Below, piece after piece: positions 50,105 through 60,466 of a DNA stretch of 64,000 bases. Source of the stretch: Verrucomicrobiota bacterium (GTDB lineage Bacteria; Verrucomicrobiota; Verrucomicrobiia; Limisphaerales; J093); the NCBI GenBank assembly GCA_027493615.1, contig JAOSKK010000038.1, positions 558,001 to 622,000 on the forward strand, given 5' to 3'. Within the stretch, counting starts at the first letter, position 1. Every line of letters begins with the position of its first letter. The notes under the pieces are model-generated. The model did no database searches and was not told the origin of the DNA. It was given only the letters and a program-made list of their open reading frames with translations. The position numbers and the translations under genes were made by a program.

Positions 50105-51300
50105 TTACAGAGTCGCGGCCGGGCCCGGTTCCGAAGCAGCGGGCCCGGAGGCACCCGCACCGGACGGGAGGCCGTGGTGAGGAAAGACGTTCCGGATGAC
50201 GGCGTCAACCGAAGCCCGCAGCGCAGGTTCGACCGTGCGCCGCTGTTCCGGGGTCACCGGGCGGTCGTGGTCGCGCAGGCCGCCGGCCCATTCGGTGCTC
50301 CCGAGCATCACGCCGCCCATGCCCAGGCTGAGATCGTGTTCGTTCTGTTCCCCGGCGCAAACCTGCCAGGCGAGGGCCCAGCCGCGGACGGTGTTCTCGA
50401 CATGGTAACCGCCACCGCCGGCGACCAGCAGCGGGATGTTCCGGCGCAGCAACCGCTCCAGGACAGCCTCGTGCGCATGGTTGGTAAGGCTCAGATGTGT
50501 CAGCGGGTCCCCGGCCAGCGCGTCCATGCCCAGCTCGAGGACGATGACGTCCGGGGCGTACGCCGCGAGCAGCGGCAGCACCACGCGGTCGAAGGCGTCG
50601 AGGAACGCCTCGTTGTACGTGCCGGCGGGCAGGGAAAGATTCGCGTTGAAACCCAGTCCGTCGCCCTCGCCGATCTCGTCCTCGAAGCCGCCCCAGGGGA
50701 AGAGGGTGTGGCCGCTTTCGTGCAGGGAGATGGTGAAGACATCGCGGCGCCGGTAGAACGCGGCCTGGACGCCGTCGCCGTGGTGGGCGTCCACGTCGAG
50801 GTAGAGCACCCGTTTGCCGCCCTCGGCGAGGCGGAGACAGGCCAGCGCCACATCATTCAGGTAGCAGAACCCGGCGGCGCGCTCGGCCATGGCATGGTGG
50901 AAACCGCCCAGGAGATGGAACGCGACGTCAACCTCACCGGCCAGAAGCCGTTCCGCGGCGGTCAACGCGGCGCCACAGGCCCAGGTGGCGTAGGGCAGGA
51001 GGTCCTTGAACACCGGTGTGTCCGGCCCGCCCAGACCCATGTGCAGACCTTCGGGGTGAGGTCGCCGGCCGTGGCCCGTTCGAGTTCCAGGAGGTAGCGG
51101 TCCGAGTGCAGGCGGCCCAGTTCGACGCGCGTGGCGGGTCGGGCGGTGATCTCGGCGCGGTGGGGCAGGCCCAGCCAGCCAAACGAGAGGAGCCGGCGCC
51201 GGGTGAGGGTCGAGCGTTCGGTCTTGAACGGACAGTCCGGCGGGTAACTCAACCCTTCGATCTGCGGAGCGTAGATGAAGGCCAGCCTGCGGTCGTTCAT
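50105..51300 (-). CDS. acuC: AcuC-like histone-deacetylase-family protein (frame-broken)
   Basis: About 398 residues. HDAC-fold residues are present: GGFHHAM (His pair, near residue 133), YLDVDAHHGDGVQAAFY (zinc-binding Asp and His, near 168), LGMDALAGDPLTHL (zinc Asp, near 258) and GGGGYH (catalytic Tyr, near 298). AcuC proteins deacetylate Acs and reactivate it; the adjacent acs gene supports that role. The frame breaks at a G4 run 51053-51056 (five Cs on the minus strand needed), giving LTPEGLHMGLGGPDTPVF. ATG 51300 opens MNDRRLAFIYAPQIEGLSYP. First gene of the acuC-acs pair. Confidence 0.88.
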
Positions 51301-51526
51301 CGGGCTCTCGGGACCGGCAGCGCCGGGGCGATCGAGGCGCAAGAGCGCGGGCTCATCGCGCTCCGGAGTGCACCCGGGCCTTCGGCCCGATGGCTGTGGA
51401 TCACGAGGGGAAGCTAGGTAGCCTCCGGCCGGTCCGGCTTTACCGATTTTGGCGAACACTGGTCTTTTCTTGGATTTCAAAGCTGAGTTGCCGGGCGGCG
51501 TACGCTCGGTATGAAATGGCGCTGCT

Positions 51527-52942
51527 ATGCGATGGTTTCCCTGGCTGTTGCTCCTGCTAAGTCTGCCGGGCAACCGGCCCGGCCACGGCCAGACCGTGAC
51601 GGACCCGGTTGCCGACCTCTTTGTGCCACGCCCCCCGCCGCCTCTGGGGATGCCCGAGCAGCCCGTCGGACCCCTGCGGCTGCCGGACGCTGCGCCCGCA
51701 AGCCCGGCACCCCGCGGACGCTCCGTCCATCGGCCCCCTCCGCGGCCGCCATTCGAGTTCCGGGCCGGCGAGCGCGTGGTGTGGCTGGGGACGCCGTCTT
51801 TGAAGCGGAAGCCGAGCACGGCTACCTCGAGACCCGGATCCAAACGCAGTATCCCGACCGGCGGTTGACCTTCCGCAACTTGTCGACCAGCCCGCACAAC
51901 CGGTTGCGAGATCCCGATCCTCGCCCGGCGGACGCGGAGGCCGCGTGGCTGACCCACCTCTTGGCCGAGGTGCGCGCCTCGGGGCCGGGCGTGGTGTTGC
52001 TGAGCTACGGGACGGCCGCCGCGTGGTGGGGGGACGAAGTTCGACCGGCTTTCTCGAACGTCTACACCCGCGTTCTCGACGGCGTGCTGGGGATTGATCC
52101 CGAGAACCCCCGCGCATCGTGATGGTGAGCCCGCTCAGCTACGAGCCCTCACCCGGTGGCAGCCTGGTCGACGTCACCAACCGCAACGCGCAGGCGCTTC
52201 ATTTTGCCGACACTGCCTGGCAGATCTCGACCAACCGGGGGTGGAGTTCGTGGATTTCTTCCTGTTCAGCCAACGCGATGTCCTGGCGTCTCTCGTGCAC
52301 CGCGAGGAAGGCGGGCGGACCAGGCCTCGGCTGACGGAAGACAGCGTGCGGCCGACGGCGTACGGGTTGCGGCGGCTGGCCTTCGCGCTGGAGCGGGGCC
52401 TCCGCTGGCCCTCCACCAACTGGCGCTTCGGCCTTGATGGGAGACGGCCAGTGGCGCGACGGCGGGTTCGGGGCGCACATCCAATCGCATTCGCGGCAGG
52501 ACGACCATGTGATGGTGGTCTTTACCGAGGAGCGCTTGCCCCTGCCCAGCCCCGGCCGGACTTGAACCTGACCGCGGAGGACGAACCCCATCGCTACATC
52601 CAGTTGCCCCGGCTCAAGGAGGGCAGGTACGAGCTGCGGGTGGACGGGGAACCGCTCCTGCGGAGCACTCACCTGGACTGGGCCCGTTACGAAATCATCG
52701 CCCGGGGACCGTCCTGGGAGCAGGCGGAGCGACTGCGGCAAGCCGTGGTGCGGAAGAACGCCCGCCTTGCGCGGCTGGTCTTGTCGTCCTCTGGTGCATC
52801 CGAAGACGTCATCGCCGCCGACCCGGAACTCGCTGAACTGGAAGCCGCCATCGCGGAATTGAAGCGTCCGGTGACGCGTCGATACGAGGTCGTCCGTACG
52901 GGCGACCTGCCGCCGGAGCAGGTCGTTCCGGTGGCTCGGTGA
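51527..52942 (+). CDS. SGNH/GDSL-hydrolase-like secreted protein (five frame breaks)
   Basis: About 472 residues after repair. Signal peptide MRWFPWLLLLLSLPGNRPGH, a Pro-rich linker, then an SGNH-like domain as in PVC proteins: GERVVWLGDAVFEAEAEHGY (block I, with the usual G-D-S Ser replaced by Ala), YPDRRLTFRNLSTSPHNRLR, GPGVVLLSYGTAAAWWGDE (block III lacks the usual N), RIVMVSPLSYEPSPGGSLVD, then the C-terminal domain DLNLTAEDEPHRYIQLPRLK. With the catalytic Ser absent it may bind rather than hydrolyse. Frame breaks: 51787-51790, 52107-52111, 52237-52241, near 52430, 52550-52553. It is divergent from acuC. Confidence 0.6.
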
Positions 52943-53076
52943 GTTGGCCAGGGCCGCGACGCGGCGCCCGCAAGGCGCCAGAACCCGACGCTCGGGCCTT
53001 TGGCCGCCGGCAACCGGCACGCCTTTCCGGCCGTTTCTGCTTGTCAATCGGTGTATGAGCGCGTAGCGCCCCGAGC

Positions 53077-56000
53077 GTGAACTCGCCAGAAATCGTGGTC
53101 GTGCCCAGGACCCATGAACCTTGGGAGTGCAGGCGGGACGCCCGCACCACAGGTTCAGGGAGAGGATGGCCGGACGCCTCCGCCCCACCGCTGGCGCAGG
53201 CCGTTCCGCTCGGGTGGGCAGCGGGAGCACTCGCGCTCTTCTTGCTTGGACCCGCCACCGGGGCCGAGTACTGGCTGGCGCCACCCGGCACACCCGCCAA
53301 CGGCAGCACGCTCACCGCGAACTCCTGGGCCCAGCCGCTACCGTGGACCACCCCCGGCGTGCAGGCGCTGATCCGCGACAATCCCAAGGCGCCGCAGGAC
53401 CCCGAGGTCGTGCTCCATCTCCGCACGGCCGGCCTGACGAACCTGTATGCGATCGAGCGGTTCGCCCTGGCTGCTGCCGACCATTCGGCGCGCCGGCTCA
53501 TACTCCGGGCGGCGGACCCGCCAGAACGGCCCGTCCTCCGGTACGAGGTTCCTGCTCCGGGCGCAGCCCTGTTCCGGGGCCCACTTGGGAATCCACGTTG
53601 CTGGATTTCTCCCAGGGCCTCGATTCGTTCGGGGCGCGCGACCTGATCCTCGACGCCAACTGGCCGGCGTGGGCGGCCACCAACACATGCGCCAGCCCGG
53701 CCTACACGTTGGGCTTCACCCTCAAGGCGTTGATGGTCCGGGCCAACACCGGGTGGATCCAGAACGTGCACGTCCGCCATTGCGGGGCGAACGGCGTGGC
53801 GCCCCTGCCGCGCTTCCGCTCGACCCAGCGCGAATGCTTTCCGCTGTGGGTGGACATCCCAACGTTCCGCTACGGCGCGGCGGCCCAGCCCGCGTGGATC
53901 ATCGAGGACTGTGAGGTCAGCGACTTCCACGTCGTGCGCGGGGGCTACGGGTCGGCCATCGTCGTCGCGACTCCCAATCCCCCCGGCCTGAACGGTCCCG
54001 GCTGGTTCTACACCAACCGCGTGGCGGTGGTGCGGCGTTGTCAGGTGCAGGGGGCGGGCAACGACATCGCCTTTGCGACGGCCAGCTCGGCCGCCGTCTC
54101 GTTCCACGACAACGTCGTGGTGGGAACGGCCCTGGGCATGAACAACGACACCGCCCGGGACGGCGCGCCGCTGCGGAACATCGACTTCACGAACAACATT
54201 GTCCTCGATGTCCAACTCCTGGCCAACGTGGGCGTGCCGGCCCGGGGGCGGGTCTGGGCGGCACCTACCTGTTCACCAACATCACCGTCGCCGCCAACGC
54301 GGTGCGGTTGCGGGCCGTGCCCTGGCGCCAGGAATCGAGCAGCTTCGAGTGGCGTTTCACCGGCGCAGGCGGTTACACCAACTGGCTGCCGGTCTCCGAC
54401 CCCAGCCTGCCGGTGGGACGGGTGACGCCCGGCTATGCGGCAGGAATGCTGGTGGGCGGGGCCGACCAGATCCGGTTCGTGAACAACCGGTTCACCACCT
54501 GGCCGCTGGACCAGTTCTACGAGCCGGAACCCACGAACACCGCCCTGGCCCTCTGGCGCCCGCTGTTCCGGCCTACCCACCACCCGGTCACCGGCCAGAA
54601 CTGCTATCACGGGCCCAACTTCCAGACGGCGACGAACTGGCGGTCGACCGCGAGCCTGGACTTCCAGGAACCAGTGCTGCTGCCAGCAGTACCCACCGCA
54701 GCGGTCAGCGCTTTGGCCGACCCGCCGGCGGCAGCCCCCGACTTCGTGCCGCACGGGCGGGTCATGCGTGTCCGGACGCTTCTGGATGGGGCAGGTCAAC
54801 TGCGGGGCATCGAGGAAGTGCAGATGGCGCGGCCGGAAGTGCTCGAGGACGGACGTGTGCGGATTCGTGGGCGTTGCGTGAACCACCCCAGCGTCCTGCA
54901 AGCCGGCTCGAGTTCCTCCGTGGTCGGCGGTGCCCCAAGGCTCCGGCTCCGCGTGGAGAATGCGGCTGGCGTCTCGGAGGAGATCCGACCGGAGACGGTC
55001 GTCGGCGACGAGGCGATCTTCACCTACCCACCGGCGGGGCCCGACGGATGGGAAAGACTCACCCTGCTCCTGGCTCCGGCCGGAACCGACGCGCCCTTGC
55101 CGCCCCCCGGAGCGCTGGAGGCCGCGGACGTCGCGTGGACGGAGGGCGAAGTCCTGCGCGGCACCACCGTGCGGTTCGAACGCACCGCGGATCTGGCGGA
55201 TGATCGGCGGCGCTATCCCGGCCTGCTCCGCATCAGCCGCACCGGACCCGCCGCCGACGCGCTGCCCGTGGTGCTCCAGGCCGTGACCAGCGGCGTGACG
55301 CGACCCGCGCTGCCTCCTCCCGCCTTGGACTACGACTACGATCTGTACACCAATCACTGGGCTTCCCCGGGAGAATGGTCTGAGCTTCCCCCCGCTTCGG
55401 ACGGACAATGGACCTTGACCATCCCGCCGGGGCAGACCGAGGTGACGCTGCGCGTCAAACCGACGTCCGGACCCGCCAACCAGGATTGGGTCGAGCACGA
55501 AGCCGCCTATTTTCGGCTGGTCCCTCGCGGCTACGCCGTGGCTCCGCCCGCGCGCTGGGTGACCCAGGGACCGGGGGTGAAGCGGCGGTCGTCCTGTGGG
55601 ACGGACCGACGTATCGCCTGTACAGCTTCACGGACGAATTGCCCGTCGAGTGTGAGCACGGCCTGGCTGCTGGACGAACGCCCGACTCCGACGAGGCCGT
55701 CTCGATCTGGACACGGACGGGCACGAGGCTGTCGCTCTCGGCCAGCGAGGCGGAGGCCCCGCCCCTCGAACTGCGTTGGCCCATGAAAGACGTCGATCTC
55801 ACGCCACCCGTGAGCCGCCTGCCGGAGACGTCTCAACGTCGGATCGCGCCCGCGGAAGGCGAACCGTGTCGGCTCCTGCCGGTTGCCGACGCCGCTTACG
55901 CGCTGAACTCAGCTTCGGCGTCCGCCGGCCTCCGGTTCGGCGGGTTCTCGCGTTACGCGGGCGCCGGCGACGGGCCGTGGCCGCAAGCCGACTTCGACCG

Positions 56001-57963
56001 GGGCGGCGTGTGGCCATGGCCGGAGCTGGGACCCATGATCCCGTTTGGTGCACCGGGGGTCGACTCGGTGGTCTATGGCGTCGACGAGCGCGGAGCGCTC
56101 GTGGGGATCCTCGGAGACCAGGCCGGCTATCAGACACCCGCCGGCGAATGGGTCGCTTTGCCCACGCCGAACGCCTCCGGCCCCAGCGCCGCCCAGGACA
56201 TCGCCGCGACGGGCCGTTTCATTGTCGGGTTCGCGCCCACGGTCGTGGAAGGACGCGACGTGACCCGCCCCCTGCAGTGGGCGGGGGCGGAAAGCTCCTG
56301 GACCGTCACGGACCTGGGCAGCTTCGAGCCCCAGGAGCCCGGCTACGCTTACTCAGTCAACAACCGGGGTCTGACCGTGGGCAAGACGCGCGTCACTTTG
56401 GCGGGAACCCCGGCCTGGCGCGCATTTCGAACCGAAGGCGTGCTGAACCCCACCACCCGCGAGGCGAGCGAACTGCGCCTGCCGCAGCCGTCCAACGGTG
56501 TCTCGCTCACCGACAACACGGCGCAAGCTACCGATGAAACCGGGCATGCGGTCGGGGCGACCGATGCCATGGCCTACCGGCTTGGCAACTGGCAGCGGGA
56601 AACCCGGGCCGTCCTTTGGTGGGCCGGCGAGAACCGCCCCACGGTCCTCGGGACGATCATGCCGGAGAGTTGGAACTGGAGCAATTCACCCGGCCAGAGC
56701 GAGGCCTTGGCGGTGAGCACGGCCGGCATGCGGACGACGATTGTGGGCACGGGATGGACCACGCCCACGGGTTACCCCCGCGCCTGGATGCTCACCGCCG
56801 ATTCGGGCATCATTCGCATCTACAGTGCCATGATCAACCTCAACGACCCGCACCAGTGCTGGCTTCCGGACGACTGGGTCGTGGTCACCGCCGAAGACGT
56901 CAACGAGCAAGGTTGGATCGTGGGGACCGCCCTCGCCGCGGGCACGCCCCGCGGTTACGTGCTCAAACCCCAACCCACCGTGGCCGCCGACACCGCCCGG
57001 GGAGAACTTCCCGGTGCCGCGTCCATCGCCCCGCTCGCCGAGCTTGCTCCGCCTCCGGAGCCGCCCCCCAAGGTGACACTCGCCGCGGTCCCGACCACGC
57101 GTCCCTGTGCGCCGGTGCCCGAGCGCATCCTCGTGTCGTGGCTGGTTGGCCCCAGCGGAACGTGTGAGGTGACGCAGGACTGGAAGCGACCCGTGGACGT
57201 GGACCAGGACGGCGTGGCTGACTTCAGCCACGAACGTCTCCGCACCGAGCACCATTGGCGGGCCCTGCAAGGCCAGGGCGTCGCCTTTTATTATCAGGAC
57301 GACGAGATCGAGGCCCTTTACCCCGAGGCGCACGTGGAGGTCTATGTCCGGGTCTGGAGCCAGGACGACGCGCTGCTCCAGGACTGCAAGCTCGCGCCTG
57401 GCCAGACCATCGAACCCGCGCCGCCGCTTGCCCCGCGCCCTTACTGGACCTGGGACCTGCCGGAACCGGTGCGCCCGGCTTTCGCGGCGGAAGGTGTGGG
57501 GATCGTGAGTCGCGCCACGCAGGAATGGTGTGGACCTTTGACGTGCTGGGGCGGGGAGATCACCGGCTTCCTGAGACCCGCGGGTTTCGCCCAGCCCCAG
57601 GAAGGTCTCTTCGGCATCCGGCTGCGGCGCCCGGACGGCTGGCACCTTGGTTGGATGCGCCTCCGCTGGACGTGGGCGCTGGAGGACGATCCGCCCTGGG
57701 GGCAGCTCGAGTTGTTGGAATCGGCGGTCCACCCCGAGCCTGAAAGGGCCATCCAGGCCGGTCAGCCGCCGCGACCCGAGCTGAGCGTGCGACCCGAGGG
57801 AGGGCAGGTCCTGGTGAGCTGGGCGGCGGGGTGGTCGGGCTTCGTGCTCGAACGTAGTCGCCAGTTGCGGCCCGCCGCCTGGGAAGCCGTCGCTGGCGTC
57901 CGCAGCAACACCGTGCGTCTGCCCGTGACCGACGCCCCCGCCTATTTCCGGCTCCGCCAATAG
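53077..57963 (+). CDS. Large secreted beta-helix / HAF-like repeat protein (frame-broken)
   Basis: About 1,628 residues. N-terminal segment with a palindromic repeat in frame, then a signal core (WAAGALALFLLGPATGAEYW). Residues about 190-400 look like a right-handed beta-helix: WIQNVHVRHCGANGV, AWIIEDCEVSDFHVVRGGYG, VAVVRRCQVQGAGNDIAFAT, IDFTNNIVLDVQLLANVG. The middle is beta-rich. A later part has HAF-type repeats (VTDLGSFEPQEPGYAYSVNN, RGLTVGKT; DENGHA-like TDETGHAVGATDAMAYRLGN). The end, VLVSWAAGWSGFVLERSRQL, WEAVAGV and APAYFRLRQ, is the recurring C-terminal domain. Breaks: 53580-53582, 54241-54243, 55573-55577. Function unknown, extracellular. Confidence 0.65.
53115..53157. repeat. Palindromic repeat family 3, inside the N-terminal coding part
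   Basis: Outer arms TGAACC / GGTTCA enclose GGCGGGACGCCCGC, itself a hairpin GCGGG-ACG-CCCGC. Similar elements: 42250-42281 and, more diverged, near 1273-1300 and 24483-24510. In this gene it encodes HEPWECRRDARTTGSG ahead of the signal-peptide core. Confidence 0.6.
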
Positions 57964-58055
57964 CCGGAGGTCGGAGCAGCGCGGAGACCTCCGGACCCCG
58001 GGGAACGTGGCACGCCTGCGGGCACCCCCGGCCGGGGTGCCAGACCCCGGCCGGG
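57962..58055. repeat. Left half-unit of the hairpin repeat
   Basis: Begins with TAGCCGGAGGTCGGAGCAGC, continues through GAGACCTCCGG and a GGCACCCCCGGCCGGGGTGCC-type palindrome, as in the array units. The part of the unit that follows (the GCATCCC/GGGATGC hairpin) is missing here and is found on the far side of the transposase gene. Confidence 0.75.
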
Positions 58056-58056
58056 C

Positions 58057-58500
58057 CTAAAGGAGATACCTCGGATCGTATTGGATGCCGTGCCGCCGAA
58101 GCAGCAGCTCCAGCTCCTCGGCGAGGCTCTTGTGTCGATGATGTTCTTCCTGCCTGTCGATGTATTGGCCCACCGTCTTTCTCATGCTGGCGCTTACCGT
58201 GAACACGGCATAGCCCTCCTGCCAGGCAAAGCTGGGGTCAACCTGGCTGGACACCCACACGGAGGTCGCCTTCTTCAATTCGCGCACGAAATCCGCCAGG
58301 CAATGGGTGGTCTTCAAGCCAACCAGCGCGTGCACGTGGTCTTCCACGCCTCCGACCTTGAGCGGGACGCCATCCAAACCGCGGACGGTGCCGCCCAGAT
58401 ACTCGTGGAAGCGGGCGCGCCACGCCGGTCTGATGAATGGCCGACGCAGCTTGGTTGCGCAGATCCAGTGGTAATGGAGGTCGTGGTAGGTCGAACCCAT
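58057..58500 (-). CDS. tnpA: IS200/IS605-type Y1 (HUH) transposase, RAYT-like
   Basis: 147 residues from ATG 58500; the frame stays open upstream into the repeat, but the conserved protein starts at MGSTYHDLHYHWICATKLRR. The HUH motif is DHVHALV (His55, His57) and the catalytic Tyr is Tyr113 in GQYIDRQEEHH, the usual Y-I-x-x-Q context. KLRRPFI and WQEGYAVFTVS are family signatures. All catalytic residues are present, so it should act on single-stranded DNA hairpins. It is embedded in a hairpin-rich repeat array that may be its substrate. No accessory tnpB is nearby. Confidence 0.9.
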   Translation of the reverse strand: MGSTYHDLHYHWICATKLRRPFIRPAWRARFHEYLGGTVRGLDGVPLKVGGVEDHVHALVGLKTTHCLADFVRELKKATSVWVSSQVDPSFAWQEGYAVFTVSASMRKTVGQYIDRQEEHHRHKSLAEELELLLRRHGIQYDPRYLL

Positions 58501-58590
58501 GTCGGGGAGGTTCCCCAAACCGTACGCCACCGGGCCAAGGCGATTGCTGCCGAATTCGGGGAAGGGATGGGACATCCGGGCAAGTCCCGG

Positions 58591-59842
58591 AAGCCACCCG
58601 CCTGGCATCCCTCTGGGATGCATGCCGTCGCCGCCCGCCGATCCGGGGGTATCGCTCGCGAACTCGCTCAACCCCCGGCTACCGTCTGGCACGCCTCCGG
58701 CGTGTTCGTGGTGGACCGCGCTTCAACCCGGAGGGTTGCCCGACGGTAGCCGGAGGTCGGAGCAGCGCGGAGACCTCCGGACCCCCGCGGACGTGGCACC
58801 CCCGCGGGCACCCCGGCCGGGGTGCGAGAGGGTGCGCAAGCCTCCGCGCCTGGCATCCCTCTGGGATGCATGCCGTCGCCGCCCGCCGATCCGGGGTATC
58901 GCTCGCGAACTCGCTCAACCCCCGGCTACCGTCTGGCATGCCTCCGGCGTGTTCGTGGTGGACCGCGTTTCAACCCGGAGGGTTGCCCGACGGTAGCCGG
59001 AGGTCGGAGCAGCGCGGAGACCTCCGGACCCCCGCGGACGTGGCACCCCCCGCGGGCACCCCGGCCGGGGTGCGAGAGGGTGCGCAAGCCTCCGCGCCTG
59101 GCATCCCTCTGGGATGCATGCCGTCGCCGCCCGCCGATCCGGGGTATCGCTCGCGAACTCGCTCAACCCCCGGCTACCATCTGGCACGCCTCCGGCGTGT
59201 TCGTGGTGGACCGCGCTTCAACCCGGAGGGTTGCCCGACGGTAGCCGGAGGTCGGAGCAGCGCGGAGACCTCCGGACCCCCGCGGACGTGGCACCCCCCG
59301 CCGCGGGCACCCCGGCCGGGGTGCGAGAGGGTGCGCAAGCCTCCGCGCCTGGCATCCCTCTGGGATGCATGCCGTCGCCGCCCGCCGATCCGGGGTATCG
59401 CTCGCGAACTCGCTCAACCCCCGGCTACCGTCTGGCACGCCTCCGGCGTGTTCGTGGTGGACCGCGCTTCAACCCGGAGGGTTGCCCGACGGTAGCCGGA
59501 GGTCGGAGCAGCGCGGAGACCTCCGGACCCCCGCGGACGTGGCACCCCCCGCCGCGGGCACCCCGGCCGGGGTGCGAGAGGTGCGCAAGCCTCCGCGCCT
59601 GGCATCCCTCTGGGATGCATGCCGTCGCCGCCCGCCGATCCGGGGGTATCGCTCGCGAACTCGCTCAACCCCCGGCTACCGTCTGGCACGCCTCCGGCGT
59701 GTTCGTGGTGGACCGCGCTTCAACCCGGAGGGTTGCCGGACGGTAGCCGGAGGTCGGAGCAGCGCGGAGACCTCCGGACCCCCGCGGACGTGGCCCCCCC
59801 GCGGGCACCCCGGCCGGGGTGCAAGAGAGCGCGCAAGCCTCC
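58591..59842. repeat. Tandem array of five 248-251 bp hairpin-rich units
   Basis: Anchored on GCCTGGCATCCCTCTGGGAT, copies start at 58600, 58848, 59096, 59347 and 59597, so spacing is 248, 248, 251 and 250 bp; the array ends near 59842. Copies are nearly identical, differing by a few substitutions and short C/G-run changes. Each unit has at least five hairpins: CCGGAGGTC/GACCTCCGG, GCACCCCGG/CCGGGGTGC (an 18-bp palindrome), GCATCCC/GGGATGC, CACGCC/GGCGTG and CAACCC/GGGTTG, plus GGTAGCCGG pairing with CCGGCTACC of the preceding unit. Open frames through the array on both strands are by-products. Confidence 0.92.
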
Positions 59843-59934
59843 AGGAAAAGCGTTGCCTCACCGGGGGGTGGCTGGGGCAGCGTCTCGACCGGCATAACCG
59901 AAAGCGAAACCATTCATCGATACAAGATCGCATC

Positions 59935-60371
59935 ATGAGCACGAAATACGTTCCCTTGATCAGCTCCGGCGTGGCAGGTCCCCTCGGCGTGCTGCATCTC
60001 CCGCGGCTCTGGCTCAAGAGTTCCCTCGAGGCGGTGGGCAAGCTTGCCGACGGTTACCCGGGCTGCGGGCATGGCTACGATCAGATGGTGATCGACGGGT
60101 TGGGGCTCCAACGCGAGGCGGTGCTCGAGTTCATTCGCTCCCGACGCCCCACCTATCCCCAGTTTGAGGCGTGGATCCGCCAACAGCCAGGTGCCAAGCT
60201 CGACGCCGCCTCGGTGAAAGCGCTGAACGCCGCCATCACTGGCTATCACCACGACGAGGCCACCCGCAAGGGCATCCTGACGCCAACGGCCTCGCGGACG
60301 GACCTCGCGACGCCGTCAACCTGAACAACCTTGATGACTGGAAGGAATTCCACGAAGCGGTGCTGAAATAG
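59935..60371 (+). CDS. DUF5069 family protein (frame-broken near C-terminus)
   Basis: About 145 residues, the usual size. Family opening MSTKYVPLISSGVAGPLGVL HLPRLW is clear, with GYPGCGHGYDQMVIDGLGLQ, RPTYPQFEAWIRQQPGA and AAITGYHHDEATRKGIL. The frame breaks near 60279 (CTGAC should be CTGGAC), restoring DANGLAD and DAVNLNNLDDWKEFHEAVLK. Cytoplasmic, function unknown; common in Verrucomicrobia. The gene follows the repeat array by about 90 bp and is followed by a family-1 palindrome. Confidence 0.85.
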
Positions 60372-60387
60372 CAGGTCCGCCCCCCCG

Positions 60388-60464
60388 TAGGAGCCGACGT
60401 CAGGAGGCTCGGCCCGGCGGCGGGAGGCTCCGCCTTGCGTGAGTCTCGTCACCTCGACTCCTAC
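60388..60464. repeat. Interspersed palindromic repeat, family 1
   Basis: Left arm GTAGGAGCCGACGTCAGGAG, right arm CTCGTCACCTCGACTCCTAC, with a GC-rich loop that contains a second partial copy (GGAGGCTCCGCC). It lies between the convergent DUF5069 gene and the SDR gene, whose stop codon is only three bases away, so it may act as a two-way terminator. Confidence 0.85.
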
Positions 60465-60466
60465 GG

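Larger units (their letters stand above)
57962..59842. mobile_element. IS200-type transposase with flanking and tandem hairpin repeats
   Basis: The element consists of a left half-unit (57962-58055), a Y1 transposase gene (58057-58500, minus), and an array of right half-unit plus five full or near-full repeats (58591-59842). The left half-unit matches the first part of every array unit, so the transposase sits where the middle of a unit would be. This is the arrangement expected of a REP-type element with its own transposase gene. No target-site duplication could be judged. Confidence 0.7.

Noticed and set aside
58591..59842. CRISPR array
   Set aside because: Units are about 250 bp and contiguous with no unique spacers, and there are no cas genes.
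58437..60324. Long open frames on both strands through the repeat array, some joining the DUF5069 gene
   Set aside because: The same peptide repeats with each 250-bp unit and simply reads through the hairpins; DUF5069 has its own ATG at 59935.
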